From: Brevibacterium sp. CBA3109 | Lineage (GTDB): Bacteria; Actinomycetota; Actinomycetes; Actinomycetales; Brevibacteriaceae | Length of the DNA stretch: 64,000 nt | NCBI RefSeq assembly: GCF_040256645.1 | Contig: NZ_CP158281.1 | Coordinates: 372,001-436,000 of the forward strand | Direction: 5' to 3' | Part shown: one piece after another, positions 16,604-25,776 of the stretch | How positions within the stretch are numbered: position 1 is the stretch's first letter | How the letters are laid out: each line of letters begins with the position of its first letter | Translations under genes and position numbers: made by a program | Notes under the pieces: generated by a model | Databases searched by the model: none | What the model was told of the DNA's origin: nothing | Seen by the model: the letters and a program-made list of their open reading frames with translations, nothing else

Positions 16604-18589
16604 ATGAGGACAGTGGGAAGCAACACAGGGCCCATTCCCTCACGGACCCCAATGAGTCGGCACGGCAGAGCCATGGCGCTGTCACTCATCGATGGTCTCG
16701 TCTTCGCGTTCCTCGTCGTATCGATGACGCTCGTGAGGTACGACTTCCATGCATCTCTCGTCAACGTGCCGGGAATGCTCGTCTGTTCGGCGGTCGGTCT
16801 GATCGTCTTTCTCATCGGCGGGCCCCTGGCGATCTACCGCGGTCGCTACCGACGTGGTTCGACCGATCAGTTCGCCGCAATCGTGGGAACGGTTGCTCTG
16901 GGTGTCGGCATCATGTGGGTGGCCGAATTCGCCTTCGCCAGTCGACTGCTCATCCCGACCAGCGTCCCCATTACGGCGGGAGCGCTCATGGTCGTGGTCA
17001 AGAGCCTCGAGAACTGGATTCGTCGCAACTTGAGGCAACGCAGCCTCACCACGTCCGGTGCGTCCCGGCCCACGATCGTCGTCGGCGCGGGGAACCAGGG
17101 CATGCTCGCCCTCGATATGATCGCTCACGACACGCACAGCGAATTCGTCGCTGTCGGCATCCTCGACGACGATCCGGCCAAGCGGCATCTGCGCTACAAC
17201 GGAATCCGCGTGCTCGGACCGATTGCCGACATCGCCACCCATGTCGACCGTACGGGAGCCGGGGCTGTCATCATTGCGATCGCTGACCTGCCGCCCGAAG
17301 AGCTCTCCCGTATCGCGTCGAATCTCGAATCTCGGCCTGTCGAGATCAAGATCATGCCGAAACTCTCGGACTCCGCGTTGGCACGTCCCGAGCCGGACGC
17401 CCATGATGTCGCGGACCTGCGTCACCGCAGCTTCCGCGATGTCAGCCTTGAAGACCTCATCGGACGCAAACCGATCTCAACGAATATCGACGACATCGCC
17501 TCGGCGATCACCGGCAAGGTCGTCCTCGTCACCGGTGCAGGGGGCTCCATCGGCTCACAATTGTGCCGTCAGGTCGCCCGGTTCGATCCGGCCCGACTCA
17601 TCATGACCGACCGGGACGAATCCGGCCTGCACGCCACTGAGCTCGGTCTTGAGGGCTCAGCCCTTCTGACCAGTGATGACCTCGTCCTCGGAGACCTGCG
17701 AGATTCGGCATTCATCGATTCCCTCGTCGCTGAGGCGAAGCCGGACATCATCTTCCACGCCGCAGCTCTCAAACACCTGACTTTCCTTGAGCGGTTCCCG
17801 GAGCAGGCAGTGCGCACGAACATCGGTGCCAGCCTCGACCTGCTCAATGCAGCGGTGGCCCACGACGTCGATTCCTTCGTCCACATCTCCACCGACAAAG
17901 CCGCCGGTGCGACCTCAGTGCTGGGGCGGACGAAGTTCTCCATCGAACGGGCGATCGCCTCTGTGGCCGCGGCAACCGGACGACGTTATATGTCGGTGCG
18001 CTTCGGCAATGTGCTCGGATCCCGGGGGTCCGTGCTCGAGACCTTTGTGGCCCAGGTGGCGGCCGGCGACCCCGTCACGGTCACCGATCCCGATGTCACC
18101 CGGTACTTCATGACCGCCGATGAGGCCTGTGAACTCGTCCTTCAGGCCGCAGCGATCGGTGGCCCCGGAGAGACTTTGGTCCTCGACATGGGCGAACCGA
18201 TCCGCATCGCGGCCCTCGCCAAGAGAGTGATCGCGCTGTCAGGTCGCAGTGATGCGCAGATCGTCTACACGGGTCTGCGCCCGGGGGAGAAGCTGACTGA
18301 GGCCCTTCTGTCGCCCGGTGAGGTCGACAGCCGCCCCAACCATCCGCTGATCACTCAGGTGCCGATCGCTCCGATCGATCTGGAGAAACTCGGTGCCCTG
18401 GTCGCCGAATCACGTGACCCGCGGGTTTTCTCTCACAGGTCGGGCCTCGAAGAGCACCTGACGCGTCTCCTCGACTCCGAGACGGCACCGACCACTGGTG
18501 ACGCGACGGAGGCCATCGAGCCGGCAGCGACTTCATCAAGTGCCTCCGAGCCAGGCGCAGACCCCCATGACACCGGAGTCGGCCTCTGA
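16604..18589 (+). CDS. Membrane-bound nucleotide-sugar 4,6-dehydratase (FlaA1/PglF/CapD type)
   Basis: About 661 residues. Four predicted membrane segments in the first ~140 residues are followed by a CoA-binding-like Rossmann domain (TIVVGAGNQGMLALDMI) and a short-chain dehydrogenase domain starting VLVTGAGGSIGSQLCRQ. The catalytic region HISTDKAAGATSVLGRTKFS lacks the classical Tyr and has Leu in that place, as in the FlaA1/PglF branch that makes UDP-4-keto-6-deoxy sugars from UDP-GlcNAc. The C-terminus is Ala/Ser/Glu-rich. The ATG at 16604 follows CGGGAGA; a GTG at 16565 is an alternative. It opens an eight-gene run with overlapping stops and starts. Confidence 0.85.
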   Translation: MRTVGSNTGPIPSRTPMSRHGRAMALSLIDGLVFAFLVVSMTLVRYDFHASLVNVPGMLVCSAVGLIVFLIGGPLAIYRGRYRRGSTDQFAAIVGTVALGVGIMWVAEFAFASRLLIPTSVPITAGALMVVVKSLENWIRRNLRQRSLTTSGASRPTIVVGAGNQGMLALDMIAHDTHSEFVAVGILDDDPAKRHLRYNGIRVLGPIADIATHVDRTGAGAVIIAIADLPPEELSRIASNLESRPVEIKIMPKLSDSALARPEPDAHDVADLRHRSFRDVSLEDLIGRKPISTNIDDIASAITGKVVLVTGAGGSIGSQLCRQVARFDPARLIMTDRDESGLHATELGLEGSALLTSDDLVLGDLRDSAFIDSLVAEAKPDIIFHAAALKHLTFLERFPEQAVRTNIGASLDLLNAAVAHDVDSFVHISTDKAAGATSVLGRTKFSIERAIASVAAATGRRYMSVRFGNVLGSRGSVLETFVAQVAAGDPVTVTDPDVTRYFMTADEACELVLQAAAIGGPGETLVLDMGEPIRIAALAKRVIALSGRSDAQIVYTGLRPGEKLTEALLSPGEVDSRPNHPLITQVPIAPIDLEKLGALVAESRDPRVFSHRSGLEEHLTRLLDSETAPTTGDATEAIEPAATSSSASEPGADPHDTGVGL

Positions 18590-19626
18590 TGGCTCTGCAG
18601 TCGCTGGTGATCCTGGTTGTGGCCGCGGTGGTCACGGTTCTCAGCGCCCTCATCGCCTTTCCGCTGCTGCGTCGAGCGGGAGTCGTCGATGTCCCCTCAC
18701 ATCGCTCCTCGCATACGCTGTCGACCGTCCGCGGCGGGGGAATCGCCATCGGCTGCGGCATCACCGTGGCCACGATTCTCGCCATGGTGTGGACCGTCAG
18801 CGAAGACGGTGTCTTCGGCCTCGGCGGGATCCTCCTTCCGGTCGGTTTCCTGGTCCTGACCTGGTGCTATTCGGCCATCGGGATGAGCGACGATCTCGAC
18901 TCGCTGCGCCCCGCTGGGCGGCTGATCGGACAGGTGATCCTGGCTCTGCTGTTCAGCGCGATCATCGCGATGTTCTCAACACAGGGAATCGCTCACGTCA
19001 TCGCCTTCGCGGTCATCGGCGTGACCACTGTCAACGCCGTGAACTTCGTCGACGGACTCAATGGCTATGTCACCGAGTGGACCATCGTCACCGCTGGATG
19101 GTTCGCCTTTGTCAGCTCCTGGGAAGGAGAGAACGACATTGCACTGCTCGCTCTGGCGCTGGCTGGCGCTGCTGTCGGGTTTCTCCCGTTCAACCTCGGT
19201 CGGGCCAAGGCGTTCCTCGGAGACACGGGAAGCTACGGAATCGGAGCGGCCGTATTCGCTCTCGCGGTCTGGCTGTTCGTCCAAGGCGTCCCGATCGTCG
19301 TCATCATCGCACCGATGATCTTCGTCTTCTTCGATGTCGGAGTCACTTTGGTCCTACGGCTCTTCCGGGGAGAGAATATTCTCTTGCCTCATCGTGAACA
19401 TATCTACCAGCGGATCCAGCAGGCGGGCTGGCCACACAGTTCTGTTTCGCTCTTCCACGCCGCATTGAGCGTCCTCGCCTGCATCATGGCCGTCCCTACT
19501 CTCATCAGCGGAAATACGGCGACGACGTACCCGGCCCATGTGTTCTGGGTCGGATTGCTCGCCCTCTATGCGCTGTTGCCGCTGTGGCTGCGGCGACGGG
19601 CGCTGAAGGAGGCGATGACCGCATGA
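18589..19626 (+). CDS. Undecaprenyl-phosphate sugar-1-phosphate transferase (WecA/MraY family)
   Basis: Polytopic membrane enzyme of 345 residues with about ten hydrophobic segments. It transfers a sugar 1-phosphate from a UDP-sugar to undecaprenyl phosphate to start glycan assembly. The Asp-rich loop GMSDDLDSLRPAGR, the NAVNFVDGLNGY motif and LGDTGSYGIGA match the family, and RLFRGENILLPHREHIYQR fits the last cytoplasmic loop. Its start ATG overlaps the stop of the dehydratase by one base (TGATG). Genetic coupling suggests the 4-keto-6-deoxy product, or a sugar made from it, may be the first residue. Confidence 0.9.
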   Translation: MALQSLVILVVAAVVTVLSALIAFPLLRRAGVVDVPSHRSSHTLSTVRGGGIAIGCGITVATILAMVWTVSEDGVFGLGGILLPVGFLVLTWCYSAIGMSDDLDSLRPAGRLIGQVILALLFSAIIAMFSTQGIAHVIAFAVIGVTTVNAVNFVDGLNGYVTEWTIVTAGWFAFVSSWEGENDIALLALALAGAAVGFLPFNLGRAKAFLGDTGSYGIGAAVFALAVWLFVQGVPIVVIIAPMIFVFFDVGVTLVLRLFRGENILLPHREHIYQRIQQAGWPHSSVSLFHAALSVLACIMAVPTLISGNTATTYPAHVFWVGLLALYALLPLWLRRRALKEAMTA

Positions 19627-20984
19627 GAATCGTTCTGCTCAGCCACTATTACTATCCCGAGGTTGGCGCACCGCAGCGACGGTGGCGGATCCTCGTCGAC
19701 CACCTGCGCGCTGCCGGACACGATGTCATCACGGTGGCACCCCATCCCCACTACCCGTATTCCGACCGCAACGGGTTCTTCGGATCGAAGGTCGGGCAGG
19801 GCCGTCGTCGAGTCGACGTGCGCCTCGGCGGCACCTGGGACACCGGTGTCGACGGTGAGCGGATCCTTCGCGTGCCGTACCTGCACAGCGGATCGTCGAT
19901 GGCTCGTCAGCTGCTCGATCAGACGGTATCGGCGACGGGTGCGATGTCGGCGGTCATTGACCGGTTGCGGGGCAGAATGCGTCCCGACGTCATCGTCTCC
20001 ACGACTCCGGCACTGCCGTTTCTGCTGGCGGGCGACACCCTGTCGCGGCTGCTGCGAGTGCCGCATGTCGCTGAAGTGCGCGATGCGTGGCCCGATCTCA
20101 TTTCGGAGATGAACTTGGTGACGGGAGCGGTCGGGCGATATCTTCCCGGGACGCTGACACGCGGCCTCGAGCATCGACTGCTGCCGGACCTGCTCACTCG
20201 TGCCCAACGGCGTGCGGCGGTCGTCGTCGTCACTACTGAAGGTTTCAAACGTCGCCTGGAACAGCGTGGAGTGACCGCAGAGGTCGTTCGCAGCGGAGTC
20301 TCACCGGCGGAGTTGGAAGGCGCATCCGGCCTGACCGCCACGGGAGCAATCCCCCTGGTCCCTACCGCAGATGAGACGGGCACCGTCGGCGACGCCGTCA
20401 AAGGCAGGACTCCTGCCGATCGCCGAGGGCTCAACCTGCTGTACGTGGGCACTGTCGGTCGATCCCAGGATCTCAGCACCTCGATTCGCGCCTTGGCCCG
20501 CACCGAAGGTGTGCGACTGCGCATCGTCGGCGGCGGCGTCGATACCGGCGAGCTCAAAACCGCAGCCGCAGCGTATGGGGTGCCGGTCGAGTTCCATCCC
20601 CAGATCGCAGGCGCCGAACTCGCTGCTCATTGGGAGTGGGCAGATGCCGGACTAGTCAGCCTCAGCTGCCTCGATTCCTATGAATGCACAGTCCCGTCGA
20701 AGCTCTATTCGTTGATGGCTCGTCGAATTCCTGTCCTCGGAGTCGTTGCCGGTGAGGCCGCTGACATCATCACGCAGACCGCAGCGGGAGAAGTCGCGGT
20801 TCCCGGTGATGTCGATTCCGTGGCCGCGGCGATGTCGAGGATGCGAGAACGAGTCGAAACCGGTGAGGAGTTCGGATCGAATCCGCCTGCAGGTCAGAAC
20901 CCACGCGACTGGGTGGTTCGACATGCTTCGGCCGCCGCAATGGGGCGCACTTACGAACGCGTCCTCGAGCAGGTGGTCTCGTGA
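19623..20984 (+). CDS. Glycosyltransferase family 4 (WbuB/WcaI-like)
   Basis: 453 residues with a GT-B fold. The N-terminus RIVLLSHYYYPEVGAPQRR and HPHYP are typical of WbuB/WcaI-type GT4 enzymes, as is STTPALPFLLAGD. The C-terminal donor half has LLYVGTVGRSQDLSTSIRAL and GEAADIITQTAAGEV. The ATG at 19623 overlaps the preceding stop as ATGA. It probably adds an early sugar to the lipid-linked intermediate. A 60-residue insertion rich in Gly, Ala and Thr around residues 235-265 is unusual. Confidence 0.85.
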   Translation: MRIVLLSHYYYPEVGAPQRRWRILVDHLRAAGHDVITVAPHPHYPYSDRNGFFGSKVGQGRRRVDVRLGGTWDTGVDGERILRVPYLHSGSSMARQLLDQTVSATGAMSAVIDRLRGRMRPDVIVSTTPALPFLLAGDTLSRLLRVPHVAEVRDAWPDLISEMNLVTGAVGRYLPGTLTRGLEHRLLPDLLTRAQRRAAVVVVTTEGFKRRLEQRGVTAEVVRSGVSPAELEGASGLTATGAIPLVPTADETGTVGDAVKGRTPADRRGLNLLYVGTVGRSQDLSTSIRALARTEGVRLRIVGGGVDTGELKTAAAAYGVPVEFHPQIAGAELAAHWEWADAGLVSLSCLDSYECTVPSKLYSLMARRIPVLGVVAGEAADIITQTAAGEVAVPGDVDSVAAAMSRMRERVETGEEFGSNPPAGQNPRDWVVRHASAAAMGRTYERVLEQVVS

Positions 20985-22726
20985 ACCTGCGCTTCCTCGC
21001 CCGGCAGTTGACGAACGTCGTTGTGACGACTGTCGGACACATCAACGATGACCGCGTGTTCTTCGGTATGCAGTTGGCACGTCGCCTGCCGGGCCCTGCC
21101 TCGCGTTTCGTCGGACACACGCTGGGACGCTTGCCGGGCGATGCCAGTCGGGCGGCATCTGCGTGGTTGCTCGGAGAAGAGACGACAGCGAAGTCATTGG
21201 TCGCAGGTTCTCCCTCGCCTTCACGCCTACTCGGCGAGATCGCGCTCAATCTGGGACTCCTCGACGAAGCCGAATCGATCGCCGCTGCTGTTCCCGGTGC
21301 CCGTGCACTGAGCTCACGTATCGAGTGGACCGAGGGACACGTCGACGAAGCCATCGCATTTCTGCCCGACGGCGCACGCCGGTCACGACTGATCGATGAA
21401 CGACAGTGCCTGCATCCGCAATGGTGGCCCGAGGTTTCGAGCCACATCACGGCTCGCCGGGCCGGCGGCAATACGGATTATGACCGAGATGCTCATCCGA
21501 CGGTGCTACATGTGCTGACGAACTCCTTGCCGCACACCCGCTCCGGCTATGCGTACCGGTCACATGCCATCCTCACCACTCTGTCGGAGGCCGGCCATCA
21601 AACGGCTGCGATCACGCGCCCGTCGTATCCCGTGACCATCGGACGACTGAGCCAGGCGCCGGTCGAGGTCATCGATGGTGTCGAGTACATCCGGGACGTG
21701 CCCTTGAGGCCGCGTCCCACGCCATCCGAACGGCTGAGCGAGCAGGCGAATCGCATCGCCGCCGAGGCGCACGAACGTGGTACTGAGATCCTGCACACGA
21801 CGACGCACTACGTCAACGGCCTGGCTGCTGGAGCGGCGGCGGCTGCAGCGGGCCTGCCGTGGGTCTACGAAGTTCGCGGTGTCCTGGAAGAGACATGGGC
21901 GGCTGCAGGCGGCAGTCCGGAAGAGCGTTCTGCGCGCAGGGACAGCCAACGCTTCGCACTCATGCGGGCCAAGGAGATCGAAGTTGCATCGGCTGCCGAC
22001 GCCGTCATCACTCTGGGCGAGACGATGCGGGAGCACCTGATCGCCGGGGGAGTACCGGCGGAAACCATCACACTCATTCCGAATTCGGTCTCCGAAGCCG
22101 TCGTCGATACTGATGTCACCCGCACTCCGGCCGAAGTGAGAAGAAGCCTCGGCCTGCCCGACGACGGGGTGTGGGTCGGAACGGCGGCGTCTATCGTCGG
22201 CTATGAGGGCCTCGACGACCTCGTCGATGCCGTCATCCTGGCCCGGAGCCAAGGCACGGACCTGCGGCTGCTAATCGCCGGCGACGGTGTCGCTCTGCCG
22301 GAACTACGGGAACGTGCAGCACCGCTGGGGGAGAACGCAGTCTTCACCGGACGGGTCTCTCAAGCTCAGGCAATTGAGTACCAACTCGCCCTCGATGCCA
22401 TCGTCGTGCCGCGCAAAGACGAACCGGTCTGTCGATTGGTCACTCCGATCAAACCGATCGAAGCGATGGGTCTTGCACGACCAGTTGTCATCTCCGACCT
22501 GCCGGCACTGCGTGAACTGGTTCCGGACAGTGCAGGGTTGTGGACACCGCCGGAGAGCCCGCAGAAACTCGCGGAACTGTTGTCACAGCTCGCCTCCGAT
22601 GACACGGCACGGGGAAGATTCGGGGACAATGGACGAGCACATGTTCTTGCAACTCGCAGGTGGAAGGAAATCGGACGACGATATGGGCAGGTCTATTCTC
22701 AACTCGTGGGGAGTGATGTGCGATGA
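20981..22726 (+). CDS. Glycosyltransferase family 4 with an N-terminal extension
   Basis: 581 residues from a GTG that overlaps the preceding stop as GTGA. The first ~170 residues are not glycosyltransferase-like; the GT4 part starts at VLHVLTNSLPHTRSGYAYR. It includes VYEVRGVLEETWAAAGG, IPNSVSE, the donor motif VGTAASIVGYEGLDDLVDA and RLVTPIKPIEAMGLARPVV with the usual acidic pair region. The extension contains a weak helical repeat-like pattern (AAVPGARAL, EGHVDEAIAFLPDG) that might be a TPR-like protein-contact surface. The acceptor and donor are unknown. Confidence 0.83.
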   Translation: MNLRFLARQLTNVVVTTVGHINDDRVFFGMQLARRLPGPASRFVGHTLGRLPGDASRAASAWLLGEETTAKSLVAGSPSPSRLLGEIALNLGLLDEAESIAAAVPGARALSSRIEWTEGHVDEAIAFLPDGARRSRLIDERQCLHPQWWPEVSSHITARRAGGNTDYDRDAHPTVLHVLTNSLPHTRSGYAYRSHAILTTLSEAGHQTAAITRPSYPVTIGRLSQAPVEVIDGVEYIRDVPLRPRPTPSERLSEQANRIAAEAHERGTEILHTTTHYVNGLAAGAAAAAAGLPWVYEVRGVLEETWAAAGGSPEERSARRDSQRFALMRAKEIEVASAADAVITLGETMREHLIAGGVPAETITLIPNSVSEAVVDTDVTRTPAEVRRSLGLPDDGVWVGTAASIVGYEGLDDLVDAVILARSQGTDLRLLIAGDGVALPELRERAAPLGENAVFTGRVSQAQAIEYQLALDAIVVPRKDEPVCRLVTPIKPIEAMGLARPVVISDLPALRELVPDSAGLWTPPESPQKLAELLSQLASDDTARGRFGDNGRAHVLATRRWKEIGRRYGQVYSQLVGSDVR

Positions 22727-23604
22727 GTGAGACGAAGAACCCCCTCGGGCTGAGTTCGATCCCGTCCGTGTCGAGCGAAGGCCTCGTGCCCGTTGGTCGA
22801 CGGACATGTCTGAGCCGCTACCTCGCCGCGCTGTGGAACCGTCGGCACTTCATCATCGCCGAATCCCGAGCCAAGATGTCGAGCTCGACGCGGAAGAACA
22901 TACTCGGATACGGCTGGCTGTTCCTCAATCCGCTGCTGTCGGTGCTCGCGTTCTGGTTCATCTTCGGATTTATCCTGCAGACCTCTCGAGGCGTTCCGAA
23001 CTTCCTCGGATTTCTCGTTGTCGGAGTGTTCTTCTTCGGATACACCGGCAAATGTATGACCGGCGGAACGGGGGCCATCCGCTCGGGCGCGTCGATGATC
23101 AAGGGATTCCAATTCCCACGTGCTGCGCTTCCGATCTCGACAGTGGTCCGCAATTTCCTTGACTTCATGCCGACGTTGCTCGTCATGGTGATCGTGCTCG
23201 CTGTTGTGCCCCCGCTTGAAGTGATCACCTGGCGTGTCATCCTCGTCATCCCGGTCATTGTTCTGCAGACGATCTTCAACGTCGGTCTCGCCTGCTTCTT
23301 GGCACGTCTTGGTCACAAGATCCCGGACCTCACGAACTTCATGTCGATCGTCAGCCGATTCTGGCTCTACGGATCGGGAGTGTTCTTCTCCATCGAAGAC
23401 CGCTTGGGAAATCACCCGGCGCTTTTGGAAGCAATGCAGTACAACCCGATGCATGCTTATCTGACCCTGGTGCGCAACTCACTGCTCTACGGAGTCGATT
23501 CTGATCCGAAGATGTGGATCGTCGGCACGGTCTGGGCCTTCGGCCTCCTCATCGTCGGCTTCCTGTTCTTCTGGAGAGGGGAGGAGAACTATGGTCGACT
23601 CTGA
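22723..23604 (+). CDS. ABC transporter permease for surface glycopolymer export (TagG-like)
   Basis: 293 residues with six hydrophobic segments of the ABC2 membrane type. RYLAALWNRRHFIIAESRAK precedes the first segment, as in TagG/Wzm proteins, and GVFFFGYTGKCMTGG and ISRFWLYGSGVFFS-like parts are family-typical. It would move the lipid-linked polymer across the membrane together with the ATPase encoded next, with which it overlaps by 14 bases. The ATG overlaps the previous stop. Teichoic-acid-type cargo is suggested by the CDP-glycerol transferases nearby. Confidence 0.88.
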   Translation: MSETKNPLGLSSIPSVSSEGLVPVGRRTCLSRYLAALWNRRHFIIAESRAKMSSSTRKNILGYGWLFLNPLLSVLAFWFIFGFILQTSRGVPNFLGFLVVGVFFFGYTGKCMTGGTGAIRSGASMIKGFQFPRAALPISTVVRNFLDFMPTLLVMVIVLAVVPPLEVITWRVILVIPVIVLQTIFNVGLACFLARLGHKIPDLTNFMSIVSRFWLYGSGVFFSIEDRLGNHPALLEAMQYNPMHAYLTLVRNSLLYGVDSDPKMWIVGTVWAFGLLIVGFLFFWRGEENYGRL

Positions 23605-24898
23605 AATCCAGGAACCGAATATCATCGCCGAGAACGTCCAAGTCCGGTACACCGTCAACACCAACGACCCGGGCAGCAAGGCAACAGGTATCCGGCGCCT
23701 GACGAACAGAATCGCTGGGCGGCAAGGTCAGACCACCGTGCGAGCGCTGCGTGGGGTCAACTTCGTCGCCCGCGAAGGAGAGATGGTCGGAATCGTCGGA
23801 GCCAACGGCTCCGGAAAGTCCACCTTCCTGCGCAATGTCGCGGGTGTCGAGCAGCCGGATCGAGGCCGCATTCTCGTCCGTTATCAGCCGCTTCTGCTCG
23901 GTGTCAGCGCCGCTTTGCAACCAGCGTTGTCCGGAAGTGAGAACGTGCGTCTCGGATGTTTGGCGATGGGATTGTCGCCCGAGGAGGCGGCCGAAGCCTT
24001 CGACTATGTCGTTGAGCTTTCGGCATTGGGCTCAGCTATTCACCGTCCGATGGGAACTTATTCTTCCGGCATGGGCGCCAGGCTCCGATTTGCCATCGCC
24101 TTGGCTGCGCGCCCGAAGATTCTGCTCATCGACGAAGCTCTATCGACAGGTGACGCGACCTTCGCCGAGAGAAGCGAACGTGCGATGGACGAGCTTCTCG
24201 CGGAAGCAGGAACGGTTCTGCTCGTCAACCATGCCGCAAAAGTGATTCAGGAGCTGTGCACCCGTGCAGTGTGGATGCACCGAGGTGAGATTCTCATGAA
24301 CGGTCCCGCCGAGGCTGTTGCAGAGAAGTACCGGTGGTGGGCGTGGAATGTGGCAAAGGGCAAGGAAGATATCGCCGACAAGTTACTCGCCGATGTGGTG
24401 GGCAATGCGGTCAAAGAGGAGATCAATATCCTCGAACCCGAACTCATCAAGGATCCCATCCCGCGGCACGCAGCACGCCCGTCTAAGAAGAAGGCCGCTC
24501 GGGCGCGCCATGTGAAGCGGCAGGACACGGTCGAAGTAGTCGAAGAGACTCCGACCCCGATGCTGGCCGCTGCCGAGGAGCAGGTCTGGCCGAAATCCTT
24601 CGACGCTGAGATGCCGAAAGCCAAATTCCCGGCTCTGCCCAAACCGGCCTCTCAGGCAGTGAGCGCACCACGAATCACCGATGCCCCGCCTCTGCGACTG
24701 AACCCCAGTAAGAAACGCGTTGTTCTGCGAGCAGCGAATCCGAATGACCGTGCGTCGTCGGTTGCCGCTGCGGATGACTTCACCGGCCGGAGGCTCGCTT
24801 CTCGCGCGCGAAAGATCGCCGATGAACGGTATGAGGAGAGGCAGCGTTTGCGGCAGAAAGACGAGACCCCTGTCGTTCACCAGGATTCGGGCCGATGA
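23591..24898 (+). CDS. ABC transporter ATP-binding protein for glycopolymer export (TagH-like) with long C-terminal extension
   Basis: 435 residues. The nucleotide-binding domain fills about residues 10-235, with Walker A GANGSGKST, signature YSSGMGARLRFA, Walker B ILLIDEAL and switch His in LLVNHAAK. TagH and Wzt-type ATPases share the TYSSGM signature variant. The remaining ~200 residues are Ala/Pro/Lys/Arg-rich without a recognisable domain; in Wzt and TagH a C-terminal extension recognises cargo or has another role, but this one looks largely disordered. It pairs with the upstream permease and overlaps the next gene as ATGA. Confidence 0.88.
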   Translation: MVDSEIQEPNIIAENVQVRYTVNTNDPGSKATGIRRLTNRIAGRQGQTTVRALRGVNFVAREGEMVGIVGANGSGKSTFLRNVAGVEQPDRGRILVRYQPLLLGVSAALQPALSGSENVRLGCLAMGLSPEEAAEAFDYVVELSALGSAIHRPMGTYSSGMGARLRFAIALAARPKILLIDEALSTGDATFAERSERAMDELLAEAGTVLLVNHAAKVIQELCTRAVWMHRGEILMNGPAEAVAEKYRWWAWNVAKGKEDIADKLLADVVGNAVKEEINILEPELIKDPIPRHAARPSKKKAARARHVKRQDTVEVVEETPTPMLAAAEEQVWPKSFDAEMPKAKFPALPKPASQAVSAPRITDAPPLRLNPSKKRVVLRAANPNDRASSVAAADDFTGRRLASRARKIADERYEERQRLRQKDETPVVHQDSGR

Positions 24899-25776
24899 AG
24901 ATCGCAATCTTCGGTTCCTGCGTGAGCCGTGATACGGCGGAGTTTATGCCTGAAGCTGAGGTCGTGGCTTACGTGGCCAGGCACTCGGTGACGAGCCTGG
25001 AGTCTCCCCATGGGACAGCTGGAATCGACCTCAGCGACTTGACCTCCGCTTTTCAGAAGCGAATGGTCACCAGTGATCTCAACGGCACCGGTCTCGAGCG
25101 GATTACCAAGGATGCCAAGGATCTTGATGTCGTCCTCCTCGACCTGGTCGATGAACGACGGGGATTCTGGAATTTTCCCGACGGCACGACAATGACGAAT
25201 TCACTTGAAATCGAGTCGTGCGGAGCTGCTCGTGCAGCGCGTCGCGCCGGTGCGCGGCTCATAGAGTTCGGCACCGACGAGCACTTCGATCAGTGGAAGT
25301 CGGGCCTCATCACTCTCATTGAAGGTCTCAAGGACGCCGAATTGTGGGAAAAGACGATCCTCCTCGACATCGAATGGGCCGGAGCCGTTGACGGAGCCCA
25401 GCACCCGCAGAACGACAGCTTCGCCAGCCTCGGTCGCCGGTGGAGGCGCCTCCAACGAGGTTCACGTGAGGCGGGCAGGGAACTGTCACGAGGTCGCGGG
25501 TTGGGCGAGGCCTGGCAGAGCCTGCGCAACATCAAGCCGACGGAGGCCGAAGAGTATGCCGACCGCGCTCTTTCGGCCAATAGTGACTACATTCGGTATC
25601 GTAGAGAGGCACGATCGCTGGCTGCGTCGTCAGTGGTGAGAGAGAGCCGCGAGGTCCGAATCGACAGAGACCACAAGTGGGGACCTCAACCGTTCCACTA
25701 TCGGCACGCCGACTACCGGTCGATCGTCGACAGCATCCGTCAGCAGGTGAATAAGAACGGTGGTGAGGCCATGTGA
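24895..25776 (+). CDS. DUF6270 domain protein, SGNH-like, in the glycopolymer export operon
   Basis: 293 residues beginning KIAIFGSCVSRDTAEF, the hallmark of DUF6270 proteins. The GSC block resembles the first block of SGNH esterase-like enzymes, with Ser followed by Cys. Later features are VVLLDLVDERRGFWNFPDG and a C-terminal HKWGPQPFHYRHADYRSI. No biochemical role is known to me. Its position between the ABC ATPase and the giant glycerophosphotransferase, with overlaps on both sides, points to a function in decorating or handing over the polymer. No signal peptide is visible, so it should be cytoplasmic. Confidence 0.75.
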   Translation: MKIAIFGSCVSRDTAEFMPEAEVVAYVARHSVTSLESPHGTAGIDLSDLTSAFQKRMVTSDLNGTGLERITKDAKDLDVVLLDLVDERRGFWNFPDGTTMTNSLEIESCGAARAARRAGARLIEFGTDEHFDQWKSGLITLIEGLKDAELWEKTILLDIEWAGAVDGAQHPQNDSFASLGRRWRRLQRGSREAGRELSRGRGLGEAWQSLRNIKPTEAEEYADRALSANSDYIRYRREARSLAASSVVRESREVRIDRDHKWGPQPFHYRHADYRSIVDSIRQQVNKNGGEAM

